Assembly: GCA_903813345.2 (NCBI GenBank)
Contig: CAIIXF020000002.1
Coordinates: 32,818,109 to 32,882,108 of the forward strand
DNA length: 64,000 bases
Reading direction: 5' to 3'
Source: Owenia fusiformis
Taxonomy: Eukaryota > Annelida > Polychaeta > Sabellida > Oweniidae
Below, piece by piece: positions 1 to 10,723 of this stretch. The notes beneath the pieces were generated by a model. That model did not search any database. It was not told the DNA's origin and saw nothing but the letters and a program-made list of their open reading frames with translations. The translations under genes were made by a program, and so were the position numbers. Each line of letters starts with the position of its first letter. Positions within the stretch are counted from its first letter, which is position 1.

Positions 1-3000
1 ATCCTCCTTAGCTTTTATCTCAGCTTGAACCTCTTCATACTCTTCGGCACCTTCATCTGGGGACATGTTGTACCCTGCAACATTGAATATAGGAGTGGGG
101 GTCACATTTTAAATACAAGATAACATGTATAAAATAAATTGAATTCACTGAATTTAAAGTAAACTGGCTTCAAGTCAACTTCAATTTGAATAGAAATTTG
201 AGAAAATCAACTTCATTCAAATAATATCTGGGAGTCTAACAACTGCGCAGATGAATATTAAAGTGTTGATGAACTGTATATAGATATGTAGGTACATTTA
301 GTAACTAAGGGGTTTATATATGTACAGTAAAACCTTTGTTTGATACATATTCGTAATGAACATTTTTGCCGAGAAAAACTGTTCAGTGTTGGTAGGTGCT
401 CACTAAAGAGAGGATAATTTATATACAAATCGGTAGGGAGGTGTTCACGAAGACAAGTTTTACTGTACAATTAGTAAAAAAGAGGCATATATGCACATAA
501 AGCTTAGCTTCTCACCTTCCTTGAGCATTCTTAATCCAAATATGGCAAACAGACCCGTGGACACATAATAGGTGACAAATCGTGGAATAATAGTTGTAGC
601 AAAACCTAGCACAGCTGGAAAATAAAGTAAACAAAACATGCAGTATTTGTAGTACATGTTACTTATAAGTAGTTTATGTATGTACATGTACTGTTCTACT
701 TTTCACTTCATTTATCATAATTTTTTCTAAATTGTTGAAAAACTGTATGCCAAAATTCTGGTGATATTTTCTAATTTTGGATCTTTACAAGGTATGATGT
801 ACCTAGAACCTCAGTAGGTATGAAATACAAAAGCGTATACTGTTTCTACTTTTCTCATTTATTAAATTGTAATGTTTTGTTTTTTGTTTTTATTAAAAAT
901 ATTTATTCTCTAAATTAACATCAAATACATAATAACACTTGACACTTTTAATAAGTGTATCAGTGTGAAAAACATAAAATATTAATCTTAGTCACATTGA
1001 AATGAGAAAAAAGAACAATTAAAAATATTTACTCAGTCAAATGTACAATGTAATCCATTCCATTCTGACACTAATCCTATTTTATTTAAGATTTAAATTC
1101 TAAAAATACACTTCATTTTAAAATATTGATTCTAAAAGATACATCGTTGCTTCATTGTGAATTAGTAACTTTTCAGAAAAAAACTATTATCAAGAATCGA
1201 ATTAAATGGGCAAATACTATGTTTTAATATTCTGATGAAACGATTTTGCTCCTAAACATCCCGCTCTTGTTTTAGATTTAAATGGGACTACTACACTACA
1301 TAAGTCTACATGAACACAGTAAATGGTTAAATCCATTCTGACACTCATTACATATTTCTGCCTTCAACAGGAAATATGAAGGCCATGATTTTGCATGATG
1401 GGCTAAATCTTACCTAATCTAATTCATGAATTTTGGGAATTTTTGATAGGAGGTTCGCACGAACCCCTCGAACCTCCGTTGGCTACAGGCAATGACATGT
1501 TTCTTACTCTCTGCATATTTTGCTGTTACATTTTGGGCACACTGAAACCATCTAATAAGGGCGCCTTCCCATCTCATAAAACCAATCAGTCCATGGAATG
1601 TCTTGTTATCTTTGTTGACTTTGTGATTCTTCGATCTTCGAATGACAATGCCACCATAATTTAGTATCACCACATGCCCATATATGGGACAGAATATCGG
1701 TGTTGCACTCTGAGTATTAGAGTATTAGAATGAGTAATTTTGTGAGGTAAAGTGTTGCACAGGTCTGACCCTGTCTTAGTTATAAATTATTTCCCCATGT
1801 TTGTTCTGAACGTACTAGATCTAAGATTGTATATTTGCTTTGCTATTTTGATGAAGTATTTTGCTGACATCAGCATATTATATTTCGAATAAAGTTGACA
1901 TCTTAGTTAAACCAGTAACCTTGTTCTTTAAAACATTAAATTTTGACCATTCATTTTTTTATCAGTTTCAAGGTTCAGTTCAGAGTTGATCATATAAATG
2001 TGACATGAAATCACTAAAACCATGTAAAAACAAGTATATAAGTTCTTAAAACTAGATTCTTAAAATCCCTACTTATGGAACATTGTAAATCTTGCTGACT
2101 ACTAGACTAATAACTAGGTCATCTTAACATTTTATAGCAATAAAATTTCCCATAACTGGGAACCTCCATTTATGAACAGGAGACATTTCATCCCATTATT
2201 TCCACATTATTACAATTGCATTTTCGCTGATATTGAGAAATTAGAGTTCTTCATAACCTTTGAATAGTCATTCTTAAAATCATGTGTATGTGTAGGCCTT
2301 GCAAAGCAAAACTCACTGATTAACAATAAATAAAACACATCTTTTTTATGGTTTCTTATTTTTTAAATATCAAAATAACCCTGCAAACTGAATTTTTATT
2401 CACTTCCATTTTGTTATTGTCACGTATATCATTACTCTGCCCATCTAATTATAAAGAATATGACTCGTGTTCCATTTTGACTGATAAGGTACTGGATGAG
2501 CTTGGTCCATGTTTTTACTTACATGATCACATTTTTCTAATTATGTTAATTATGTGAAATATATCATTTCTCATTGATTTTGAAAATGGAATACGTCTGA
2601 GTATCACCACATGCCTATATGTCGGACAGAATATCGGTGTTGCACTCTGAGTATTAGAATGAGTAATTTTGTGAGGTAAAGTGTTGCACAGGTCTGACCC
2701 TGTCTTAGTTATAAATTATTTTCCCATGTTTGTTCTGAACGTACTAGATCTAAGATTGTATATTTGCTTTGCTATTTTGATGAAGTATTTTGCTGACATC
2801 AGCATATTATATTTCGAATAAAGTTGACATCTTAGTTAAACCAGTAACCTTGTTCTTTAAAACATTAAATTTTGACCATTCATTTTTTTATCAGTTTCAA
2901 GGTTCAGTTCAGAGTTGATCATGTAAATGTGACATGAAATCACTAAAACCATGTAAAAACAAGTATATAAGTTCTTAAAACTAGATTCTTAAAATCCCTA

Positions 3001-5322
3001 CATTTGGAACATTGTAAATCTTGCTGACTAGACTAACTAGGTCATCTTAACATTTTATAGCAATAAAATTTCCCATAACTGGGAACCTCCAGATATGAAC
3101 AGGAGACATTTCATCCCATTATTTCCACATTATTACAATTGCATTTTCGCTGATATTGAGAAATTAGAGTTCTTCATAACCTTTGAATAGTCATTCTTAA
3201 AATCATGTGTATGTGTAGGCCTTGCAAAGCAAAACTCACTGATTAACAATAAATAAAACACATCTTTTTTATGGTTTCTTATTTTTTAAATATCAAAATA
3301 ACCCTGCAAACTGAATTTTTATTCACTTCCATTTTGTTATTGTCACGTATATCATTACTCTGCCCATCTAATTATAAAGAATATGACTCGTGTTCCATTT
3401 TGACTGATAAGGTACTGGATGAGCTTGGTCCATGTTTTTACTTACATGATCACATTTTTCTAATTATGTAATTATGTGAAATATATCATTTCTCATTGAT
3501 TTTGAAAATGGAATACGTCTGAGTTGACAAGAAGGGAAATTCAAACAGACATTTATAATTGGTGATAGTATGTGTATTTCTAATTCGACGATTTGAACTT
3601 CCCGCCAGAGTACACTTTAAACTTGTGTTGGCTACTTTGCGTTTCTATTGTTTTGTGCTTGCGTTGCGTTCTGCGATCGCTGTCGCAACGCAGACGCAAC
3701 GCACATAGTTTGCGACCAATTGAAAATGAGGCCTCTGGTCCAAATATTTCAGGACTATTTTTTGGAACTTGAAATTACCCCAAAGGTCAAAAATGCCAAT
3801 TCTATGGCAAAATTTAAGCCAATTTTGATCAATCTATTACTATTTATTTAAAGTATATTTTACATTTGTATATCACTCTTTTAAAAATTTGGAAAATTAT
3901 GTAAACATTTTTTAAAACGCATGTATTATGGATACACCACACTAATATCATACCCTGACATGTGAAACTGATGTAAAGTAGTTTTGTAGTATGTAGTTTG
4001 TAGTTTTTTGTACACTGTAGTGCCTGATATGTCATTTACATGACATGGTTATTGAGTCAATAAAAGATATATATATACAGGAATGGTATGTTATAAACAG
4101 GTTACTGGCTTACCTGAAAGTACGGTCATTAATCCCAGTGCTGCTAAAGCACCTGTAAACACAGTACATCGAGAATGTCTCATTGCCATAATGGCCGCAA
4201 TAAAGAATGTCTTGTCCCCTAATTCTGACACTATAATGACAGATAATGAGGCAATATAGGCGTGTATAAACCCTAGGTTTCCCTTAGATTTGCCCTGTTC
4301 TGCTAGGCCGAGTTCTTTGGCTAACTTTTCATGATCGTGACCATGTGCATCTGTGCCACCTGCCCCCGCAGAGCCTTTGGCCTGAAACATTGAAAAATCA
4401 GTCAGCTTCATAAAATTTAAATGAGGAAAATTTAAAACAATTTACAAACATTCTTAAACATGTTCTTCAGGTTGGATTATAAGATCACAACAATCTTTTC
4501 ACAACCTTTATTTTACAAAACAGGACATTTCATGTGATCCAAGAAGGATTGGCTCCCAGAATGCAACATCAGTTAACCTTATTTACCCGTCACGTATCAT
4601 GTTGCATTGTGGGAGCCAATTCTTCTTGCGGCGTAATCGGGCTCCAAAATCAACTCAACATTTGAAGAGTCGGCATTAAAATGTGAGAATCACTTCAAAT
4701 TTTTAAGTTACCAGTTGTCATTATGGACACAAATTACACTTTATTTGTACTTTCCGGAGAAAATAGATCACTCAATTCACTGAGGTAAGAATTTATTATA
4801 TGTGCGACAGAATGTCTTTTTCATAGTGATATTATTTAGGCTATGTTCCTAACTTTTTCTGGAAATGCAGTTATTTGTTTACGTTCATTCAGAAATCTCT
4901 GAAGAGTTTTGAACTTTTCGTTATTTTCCTTTAAACCGCCATTTTAATCTCACATAGATAATTTCCGCTTGACCAATAAAAGGAATTCTTGATTGATTGT
5001 CACTAGCAAAGGCCACTTGTGTAAGAAACATTCTGATATATAAAGTAGCCGCTGAATTCATTATTTCAGTTCCAGACATTACGATTACCTTATGGCCAAT
5101 CCTGGCTGGCCAAAGGCTGAATTATCAGATCTCTCCAGCCAGGAAAAAGGTGAAATATCATGTACTATGCTTTAAAACAATGTAATTCTAACTTACCCCT
5201 GAATCTGATTTAGATTTATGAGCTACATTCTGACTCTTGTTTTCTTCTTCACTACTGGAGGCGCCACACCCAAGAAATGTGGCCAAACAAAAAATTAATA
5301 AAATATCTCTGAAAAATTTCAT
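1..5322 (-). CDS. TMEM165: TMEM165/Gdt1-family Golgi cation transporter, N-terminal part (runs off left edge)
   Basis: Four coding exons read on the minus strand with consistent phases and GT-AG borders: 5322-5197, 4381-4114, 614-516 and 74-1 (continuing outside the window), giving 189 codons so far. Exon 1 encodes a signal peptide (MKFFRDILLIFCLATFLGCG) and a Ser/Glu-rich stretch. Exon 2 has a His/Asp-rich linker (HGHDH, residues 55-59) and the family signature E95-L-G-D-K-T in the first membrane helix. Exon 3 continues the second and third membrane segments (PRFVTYYVSTGLFAIFGLRML), and exon 4 the acidic cytosolic loop (MSPDEGAEEYEEVQAE), which closely resembles vertebrate TMEM165. Known family role: Ca2+/Mn2+ versus H+ exchange in the Golgi, supporting glycosylation. 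The second E-x-G-D motif would lie outside the window. The coding start sits about 500 bp from the LTR array at 5821. The product call is firm; only the N-terminal half is visible. Confidence 0.93.
1664..3522. repeat. Tandem duplication of a ~0.93 kb unit in TMEM165 intron 3
   Basis: Two head-to-tail copies, about 1664-2600 and 2601-3522. They differ by scattered substitutions and a few short indels, for example an extra GTATTAGA in copy 1 near 1720. Both begin GTATCACCACATGCC and end AATACGTCTGA. Each copy holds the same small ORF of about 66-69 codons, which resembles no protein I know and is simply carried along. No terminal inverted repeats or target duplication are apparent, so this looks like a segmental tandem duplication of intronic sequence rather than a transposon. 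Confidence 0.9.
4541..4627. repeat. Short inverted repeat (hairpin) in TMEM165 intron 1
   Basis: Arms of about 29 bp (4541-4569 and 4598-4627) are inverted copies containing ATTGGCTCCCA...ATGCAACAT, with three or fewer mismatches, around a ~28 bp loop. This is the form of a tiny palindromic MITE. No second copy was found in the window and no target duplication could be fixed. Confidence 0.65.
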
Positions 5323-5820
5323 CTTGAAATTGAAAGTCCAAAAGAAGTGAACGTTACTCAGTAAGCTCCGGGCAAAATCCTTTAAAAGTAGCTCTCACTA
5401 CTCATCAAATATATATCTATACATAGAATTTAACAGTTTGCGTAACAACTAACTAGTTACTGTGATATTTAGACTATTATGCTACCACATTTCATTTTTC
5501 AACTTTGAGAATCCATTTTGAAACGTCATACGTTTACGACTTTTCCTGTCCGTTGACATGTTTTATAAATTAGATTATATCACTAAAATTTATGTTTCTT
5601 AGAATTCATTCTACATGATTTGATATATACAAATCTGATAGATCACTTTCAATGTGCATTTACTTGAGGAGAGAATGATAAAATCACGACATAAGGCAAA
5701 CATCTTCTTTTCGATAGTTTTAAAGTAAGTAAATTGCGGATATAATTTCGGAATTACGACCTTCATGTAAAGTGTAAAGTTACACTTTGCAGTCGTTTGA
5801 CTTAGCTTCTTAAAAGAAAG
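5323..5820. promoter_or_regulatory. TMEM165 5' flank, cut by the LTR array
   Basis: About 500 bp between the TMEM165 start codon (5322, minus) and the first LTR (5821). It must hold the 5' UTR and the proximal promoter unless a leader exon lies further away. I see no TATA box or CpG-rich core that fixes a transcription start. The last ~28 bp (5793-5820) are one half of a dispersed repeat whose other half continues at 18844, so the LTR array entered there. Confidence 0.35.
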
Positions 5821-8800
5821 TGTGACAACCCCAACAATTTTACTCACCATTCTTTGCCACTATTAAGTAGTGTCAGTTCAATGTCTTGTCATTGTTGGGT
5901 TTCACTTAATGTTGTTTAAATGCTTACATGTATGTTTAGGTTGATACTTTCCACTAAAGTGTCATATTTCAGTGATTTGTAGGCGAGTGGTGGAAATTTT
6001 CAAATATTTCTACTTTCACTTCCGGTTCACGGGGTCAAGGTCATATTGCCGATAAAAGTTTGTCATTTGTTTTTCTTAGGAAATTCACCCTGTTAACTAT
6101 GTTTTATCGCTAATCTAGTAAGATATTCACATAATAGGTAATATTTGCTTTCAAACGGTAGTTTACACTTGGTAAATGGTCCCGTATTGGCGAAGTTATG
6201 GCTATAAATCTAAGTTTATATAAGTCTATTTTTAGGCTGACGTCACTGCACATGCGCAGAGGTGAGGCAGCCATCAAACTTTTGCGAGAGAAAATCACCC
6301 GTGATTTGCTCTGCTGTTTCCACTTCAAATGGCGGTATCGTTGACCATCGAGATGCCGGAGCTATCGCATTACTTACAGCAGTAAGTGGTGCATCTGCAC
6401 GGGGTAATGGCGAGATGTCATTCACGATGCTGGTCTCTAAAACCAGGTTTGAAGTTGAGGTTGGGTCTTCCGTGGCTTTTGCAAATGGCGTCATCAGCCT
6501 CCCATATTTGCAAGTTTTGATCTCAACCTTCAAACACACATCGTGCCGCAAGTACCTCATGTGGATTGATAGCCTGCACCTCATTTCGAACCAGGATTGA
6601 TCTAGGGATCAATGTGTCAAAATTGGCAAGTATAACATTGTATTTAGTTTGAATTGTTTGGTGCAAAAGCACACTGAAACTATTTGACCTCTATTTAATA
6701 TTGGTTTGTGCAAAGGCACATCAGAATTATTTGACCTAGATTTGCTTTGCAAAAGCATATCATAATTGTTTGAGAGAAGTTGTTTTGCATTGTTTATGAT
6801 CAATACTCATATTGACCATCATGTTTGATTGATTCATTGCTAAGGATTAGTTATTACATATGATCATGTTTTGGTACACTGCGTTACTCAGTCTGTTCCG
6901 CAGTTCTGAGGTTCTACTCTGCGCAGTTGTACATTACGCAATGTCGGCTATTTGTCGATAGGTAAGTGTTATCAGGTTTTGGTACACTGCATTACTCAGT
7001 CTGTTCTGAGGTTCTACTCTGTGCAGTTGTACTTTACGCAATGTATTTGTTGACAGTCAGATATGGTCATGTCTTGGTACACTGCGTCTATTGAGGGCGT
7101 TCCGCGGAACTACCCTGCGCAGCTATATACATTACGTAATGTATATAGTCAGTTTATGGAGTTCAAGTTCTTGTTTGGCAACAGCACTGGATGATTGTGT
7201 TGAGTTTAGACACTCATGGAAGCTTAGTTCATTATTTAAATCTACTTTGACTTGAATTGTTCATTTATTGTCAAAGTGTCGGTTTAGTCGTAAAGTTGTG
7301 AAGTCATATTAGTACCATAGCTTATACATTTTATGCATGTATGGCTTTATCAAAAGCACTGTTAGGCAGTTAGGAAATACCATTTGTTCCATCTTGTGTC
7401 ATCAATGGGAATACAAGTTGTTGTACCCACATCTATGCTGTGGCATAGAATATTATAGGCTATACCTGGGTATAGCCTATGAGTGGTGTTGTATTACATT
7501 AACTTGTGTATACTTTGTATGCGATTCCATCCATCATTGATCGGCATTGACATGCACCGGCATGTTGCGTATAACATGCACCCACTTGTTACATGACATG
7601 TACCCACTGGATGTGGGATTGCACCCACATGTTACATAACATTAATTTTGACTTGCATGTTACATAATGATTAATGTGCACTCATGTATATATATTGGTA
7701 TTGCTACTTGGTGTGTCAAACACTATATGTTGTATAAGTTATTGTTATTAAGTTGTTGATTACTTATGGTACTATTATGTTCAACTCTTGTGTCACCATA
7801 ACTTGTGATTACTTATAGTAATGCCATGGTGATATGTATAGTTGGTCTCACAGATCTTAGTGTTTTGTCAGTGGTCATTATTAGGTTCTTTGTGTCATGT
7901 GTAACACATATAGGAGCCAGTTGTAAGTGTACTCATTATTCATTGGTTATTGTAAGGATATGGTAACACAATATTGCCATTTTATTCCAATGTTTAGTTG
8001 CTAACTTGTATTTGACTTTTACGTCATATCGCAAGCTCACAAGAGCTATTTGTAAGTGTACTTATTATTCATTGGTCCTTGTAAGGATATGGTAATACAT
8101 TATTGCCATTTTAGTCCAATGTTTAGTTGGTAACTTGTAAGTTTGACTTTATGTCATATCACAAGCTCACAAGAGCTAGTTGTAGGTGTACTTATTATTC
8201 ATAGGTCATAAAGGTTATGGTGGTAATGCATATTGCAATGTTATGCCTATGTTTATTTAGTAACCAGTTATCCGGTTGTGTCACACACTCTCCCAGGTGA
8301 AGGTATTGTTACAGAATTACTTTTGTGTATTTAAAGTGAGTTCCATGCACATGAGCTAATTAATGTAAAGTTATAACATAAGAGTCTTAGTAGACAAGTT
8401 ACATGTTTCAGTATTAAATGTGATATTAAATGCTGTATATTATGTGACCATGAAGCAAGGATATTAGTCCAGTAGTTACTTTAGATTCATCTTTGTGAGT
8501 GTTGTTTGAATGCATGTACTCATTGCTATTTAGTAACAATGTACTACTATTATTCAGGATATTATTCAGGTAGATGGATAATATGTCTATCATTCAAGTA
8601 AATAACACTGTACCATTCAGTGTATATTATTCAGGTATATTATGCATATATCATTCAGGTATCACAACATCAAAGGTATTTTTCATATATGTTTTCCACT
8701 ATGTGTGGCTTTGTTTGCACACTTTGTGTGCCTCACTGTATTACCATGTTGTTCAGTTGTTAATAAACCTTTAATCTTTTAGTTATATATTTCATTTAAC

Positions 8801-9037
8801 TCATCTGTTTTGTCAGTTAAAGTGTATGTTTTATGTCGCAGCGTGACATATTCCGTCCCTTTGTCATTTTATAAGTCATGTCTGAGGACCCTTGAGAGTA
8901 TTAACAGGCACAACACGAACCCGGGATTTTAATGCTAACGATTCTTTCACCTCACTTAGCCCTTCCCCTTATTCACGCTACCACTTCTGTTTGCTCTGCA
9001 CCGCCGTGCGGAGAGAGGGGCGGTGAGGGTCGTTACA
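5821..9037 (+). repeat. LTR copy 1 (3217 bp)
   Basis: Starts TGTGACAACC exactly after the AAAG target duplication and ends GGTCGTTACA three bases before the primer binding site. Internal structure: a promoter-like block at 6200-6260; three diverged ~70 bp repeats beginning TTGGTACACTGC (about 6873, 6978, 7075); three ~125 bp tandem repeats at about 7912-8215 containing GCTCACAAGAGCTA; and an AATAAA polyadenylation signal at 8762-8767. The 60-113 codon reading frames inside it are the same in all three LTRs but resemble no known protein and overlap on both strands, so I do not call them genes. Confidence 0.92.
6200..6258 (+). promoter_or_regulatory. Putative LTR promoter: TATA-like, CRE and NRF1-like sites
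   Basis: A TATA-like TTTATATAAG lies near 6214-6224. A perfect palindromic CRE (TGACGTCA) is at 6238-6245, followed at once by TGCACATGCGCA, one base from the NRF1 consensus. These sites start a locally GC- and CpG-richer stretch (6240-6600) in an otherwise AT-rich LTR. The same block recurs at +4903 (CRE 11141-11148) and +9806 (16044-16051). Function is inferred from motifs only. Confidence 0.45.
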
Positions 9038-9040
9038 TTT

Positions 9041-9056
9041 TGGTGGCAGCGGTGGG
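9041..9056 (+). other. Primer binding site, tRNA-Leu type, copy 1
   Basis: TGGTGGCAGCGGTGGG begins three bases after the LTR end. It is the reverse complement of the 3' end of a eukaryotic tRNA-Leu (CCCACCGCTGCCA plus CCA). The same 16 bases occur at 13944-13959 after LTR 2. This fixes the 5' to 3' orientation of the element as plus. Confidence 0.9.
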
Positions 9057-10709
9057 ATGTTCTGTTGTGTTTGATGACTCTTCCTCAGTGCTGTGAAATT
9101 TACCAGCAAAAACCCTGTATTTGGTAATGTAAGTGCCACTCAAAAGTTTTTTTTAAATGTGCAAAAAATGTGTTTCTCAATGCATCAACTCAAAAATGTA
9201 TTGGGATACCCATTTGTTATGTTAGAGTGTAGGTAACAGTTATGTTAGCCTTATTGCTCTACAGGTTGTCATATTCATGACTATTGCGACTAATTTCAAC
9301 CTGGGAAGTGTGTGACTTTGCTAAATGTGTAAAGGAGAAAATATTAATCTCCTAATTGTGACTGTGCTTGTTCTGTACTCTTTGTGTTCTCAGCTGATCA
9401 TGTGGTCAGATGTGATGTCTTGGTCATACTACGTATATTGACCAAGAGTGAGTACTCCAAAGGTGGGTCACAAGCCAGTTTTCCGACCTAGTGGAGTAGA
9501 CTGTTTCCTTTTCTGGTAATTTCTTCTGCAAGCCAGCTGAAGAGATTCATCAGACAGTCCTCACTATCACATGGTATCTCACCACTTGTTTTGAAGAGTT
9601 CACTGTCTGAGTCATGAGCAGTCATAGTTACTGGTATTAGAAAATTTGTGTGTTGTCATGCCCGACAGGCAGCTCCGAATGTCTCAATTTATGTATCCTA
9701 GGTGGTACGGTAAGCCTAGAGGTTTGTGAAAAAGTATGCAGCTACTTTTTACAACATGTTGCTTCAGCCAATGGATCCGGTGTTGGTAGCTCTGGTTTTG
9801 TCATAATGTCCCTCAGTGACATAACTAGCCTACTCCAGCAATGGCCAGGGGTCTTAGGTTATCAGGTAAATTGCTAACTCTGAGAAAATGTATAACAGTA
9901 GCCTATTTGTTAATGTATGTAACTACCCAAATTAAGGTTGACCTGCATTCCTCAGGTGACATCTGGTATGATGTTCAAATTTACAATCTTATTAGCTGGG
10001 TGAGGTTGTAGGGTTATGACTCTTATGGTCTCCCATTCTGCTTTTCAAATTGCAATTGATTAAGCGGCATCTGTGACCACCGTTGTGATTACAGTTTGCT
10101 GGTTGTTGCATCTAACCAACTTATCTGTTTTCATGATTCCATGTTTGGTGGTTGAGTCATGATCCTTGATGACCTGAAACGACAATAACCCTGTAGCACA
10201 TGAAGTCTTCTAGAAGATGGAATATGTTATTCATAAATGTATGTAAGTTTGCAAGGCTTCATTACTTTTAATAATGTACAACCATGTTGTTTGAATATTC
10301 TTATTCCAGGAGTTGTGTTGGTTTATGGTTAACCTTCACATTTCTATAAATGGACTGAGATTGTATTCTATGCGTATATCGATTCAGTTTGCTGCATTGA
10401 CTGAATCAGGACAATAAGACTATGTTCTAATTTCATATGATAAACTGTGTATGCTGCTTATAATGAATAAAGTGATTTCTGATGTCAGATAGGAGCAGCG
10501 GACACAGCGATGTCCCCAACTCTACCGATGTCAGATTGGAGCAGCGGACACAGCGGAGTCCCCAACTTTAGTGATATTTAACCAGCACCTTTGCTGGTGG
10601 ACATTTATATCAGTGTAATGTATTCAGTACATATCTATTGGGGCTCATATAAATTGGTTCTCATTCATGTTCGAAATTTCTCGTTCATGTTCGAGGACGA
10701 ACACTTGTC

Positions 10710-10723
10710 AAAAGGGGGAGTAG
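10710..10723 (+). other. Polypurine tract before LTR 2
   Basis: AAAAGGGGGAG(TAG) directly abuts the TGTGACAACC start of LTR 2, the expected place for plus-strand DNA priming in an LTR retrotransposon. The same tract occurs at 15613-15626 before LTR 3. Confidence 0.85.

Larger units (their letters stand above)
9038..10723 (+). mobile_element. Internal region 1 of the LTR element (1686 bp, no gag-pol)
   Basis: Runs from the primer binding site to the polypurine tract. The longest plus-strand ORF (9650-9877, 75 codons) has no zinc knuckle, protease or RT motif. A ~43 bp sequence is directly repeated near 10478-10563 (AGCAGCGGACACAGCG in both units). Replication would need proteins from an autonomous relative. 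It differs from internal region 2 at one base that I found (A at 9343, G at 14246). Confidence 0.85.

Noticed and set aside
1419-1673. 84-codon minus ORF (and a plus shadow) as a gene or extra TMEM165 exon
   Set aside because: TMEM165 exons 2 and 3 join directly without it. The sequence has a palindromic TTCGCACGAACC and looks like a dispersed-repeat fragment.
3648-3851. GCGTTGCG...CGCAACGC dyads around 3660-3710 as a CRISPR-like or regulatory array
   Set aside because: Only a small local inverted cluster with no regular spacers; more likely a degraded palindromic repeat.
6243-6600. Overlapping 112- and 113-codon frames on opposite strands, conserved in all three LTRs
   Set aside because: Their identity follows from LTR identity. 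Neither translation has a recognisable domain, and antisense overlap in a locally GC-richer promoter-like block explains the lack of stops.
9650-9877. 75-codon ORF in the LTR-element interior as a gag remnant
   Set aside because: No zinc knuckle (CX2CX4HX4C), no capsid-like pattern, and it is too short to support a call.
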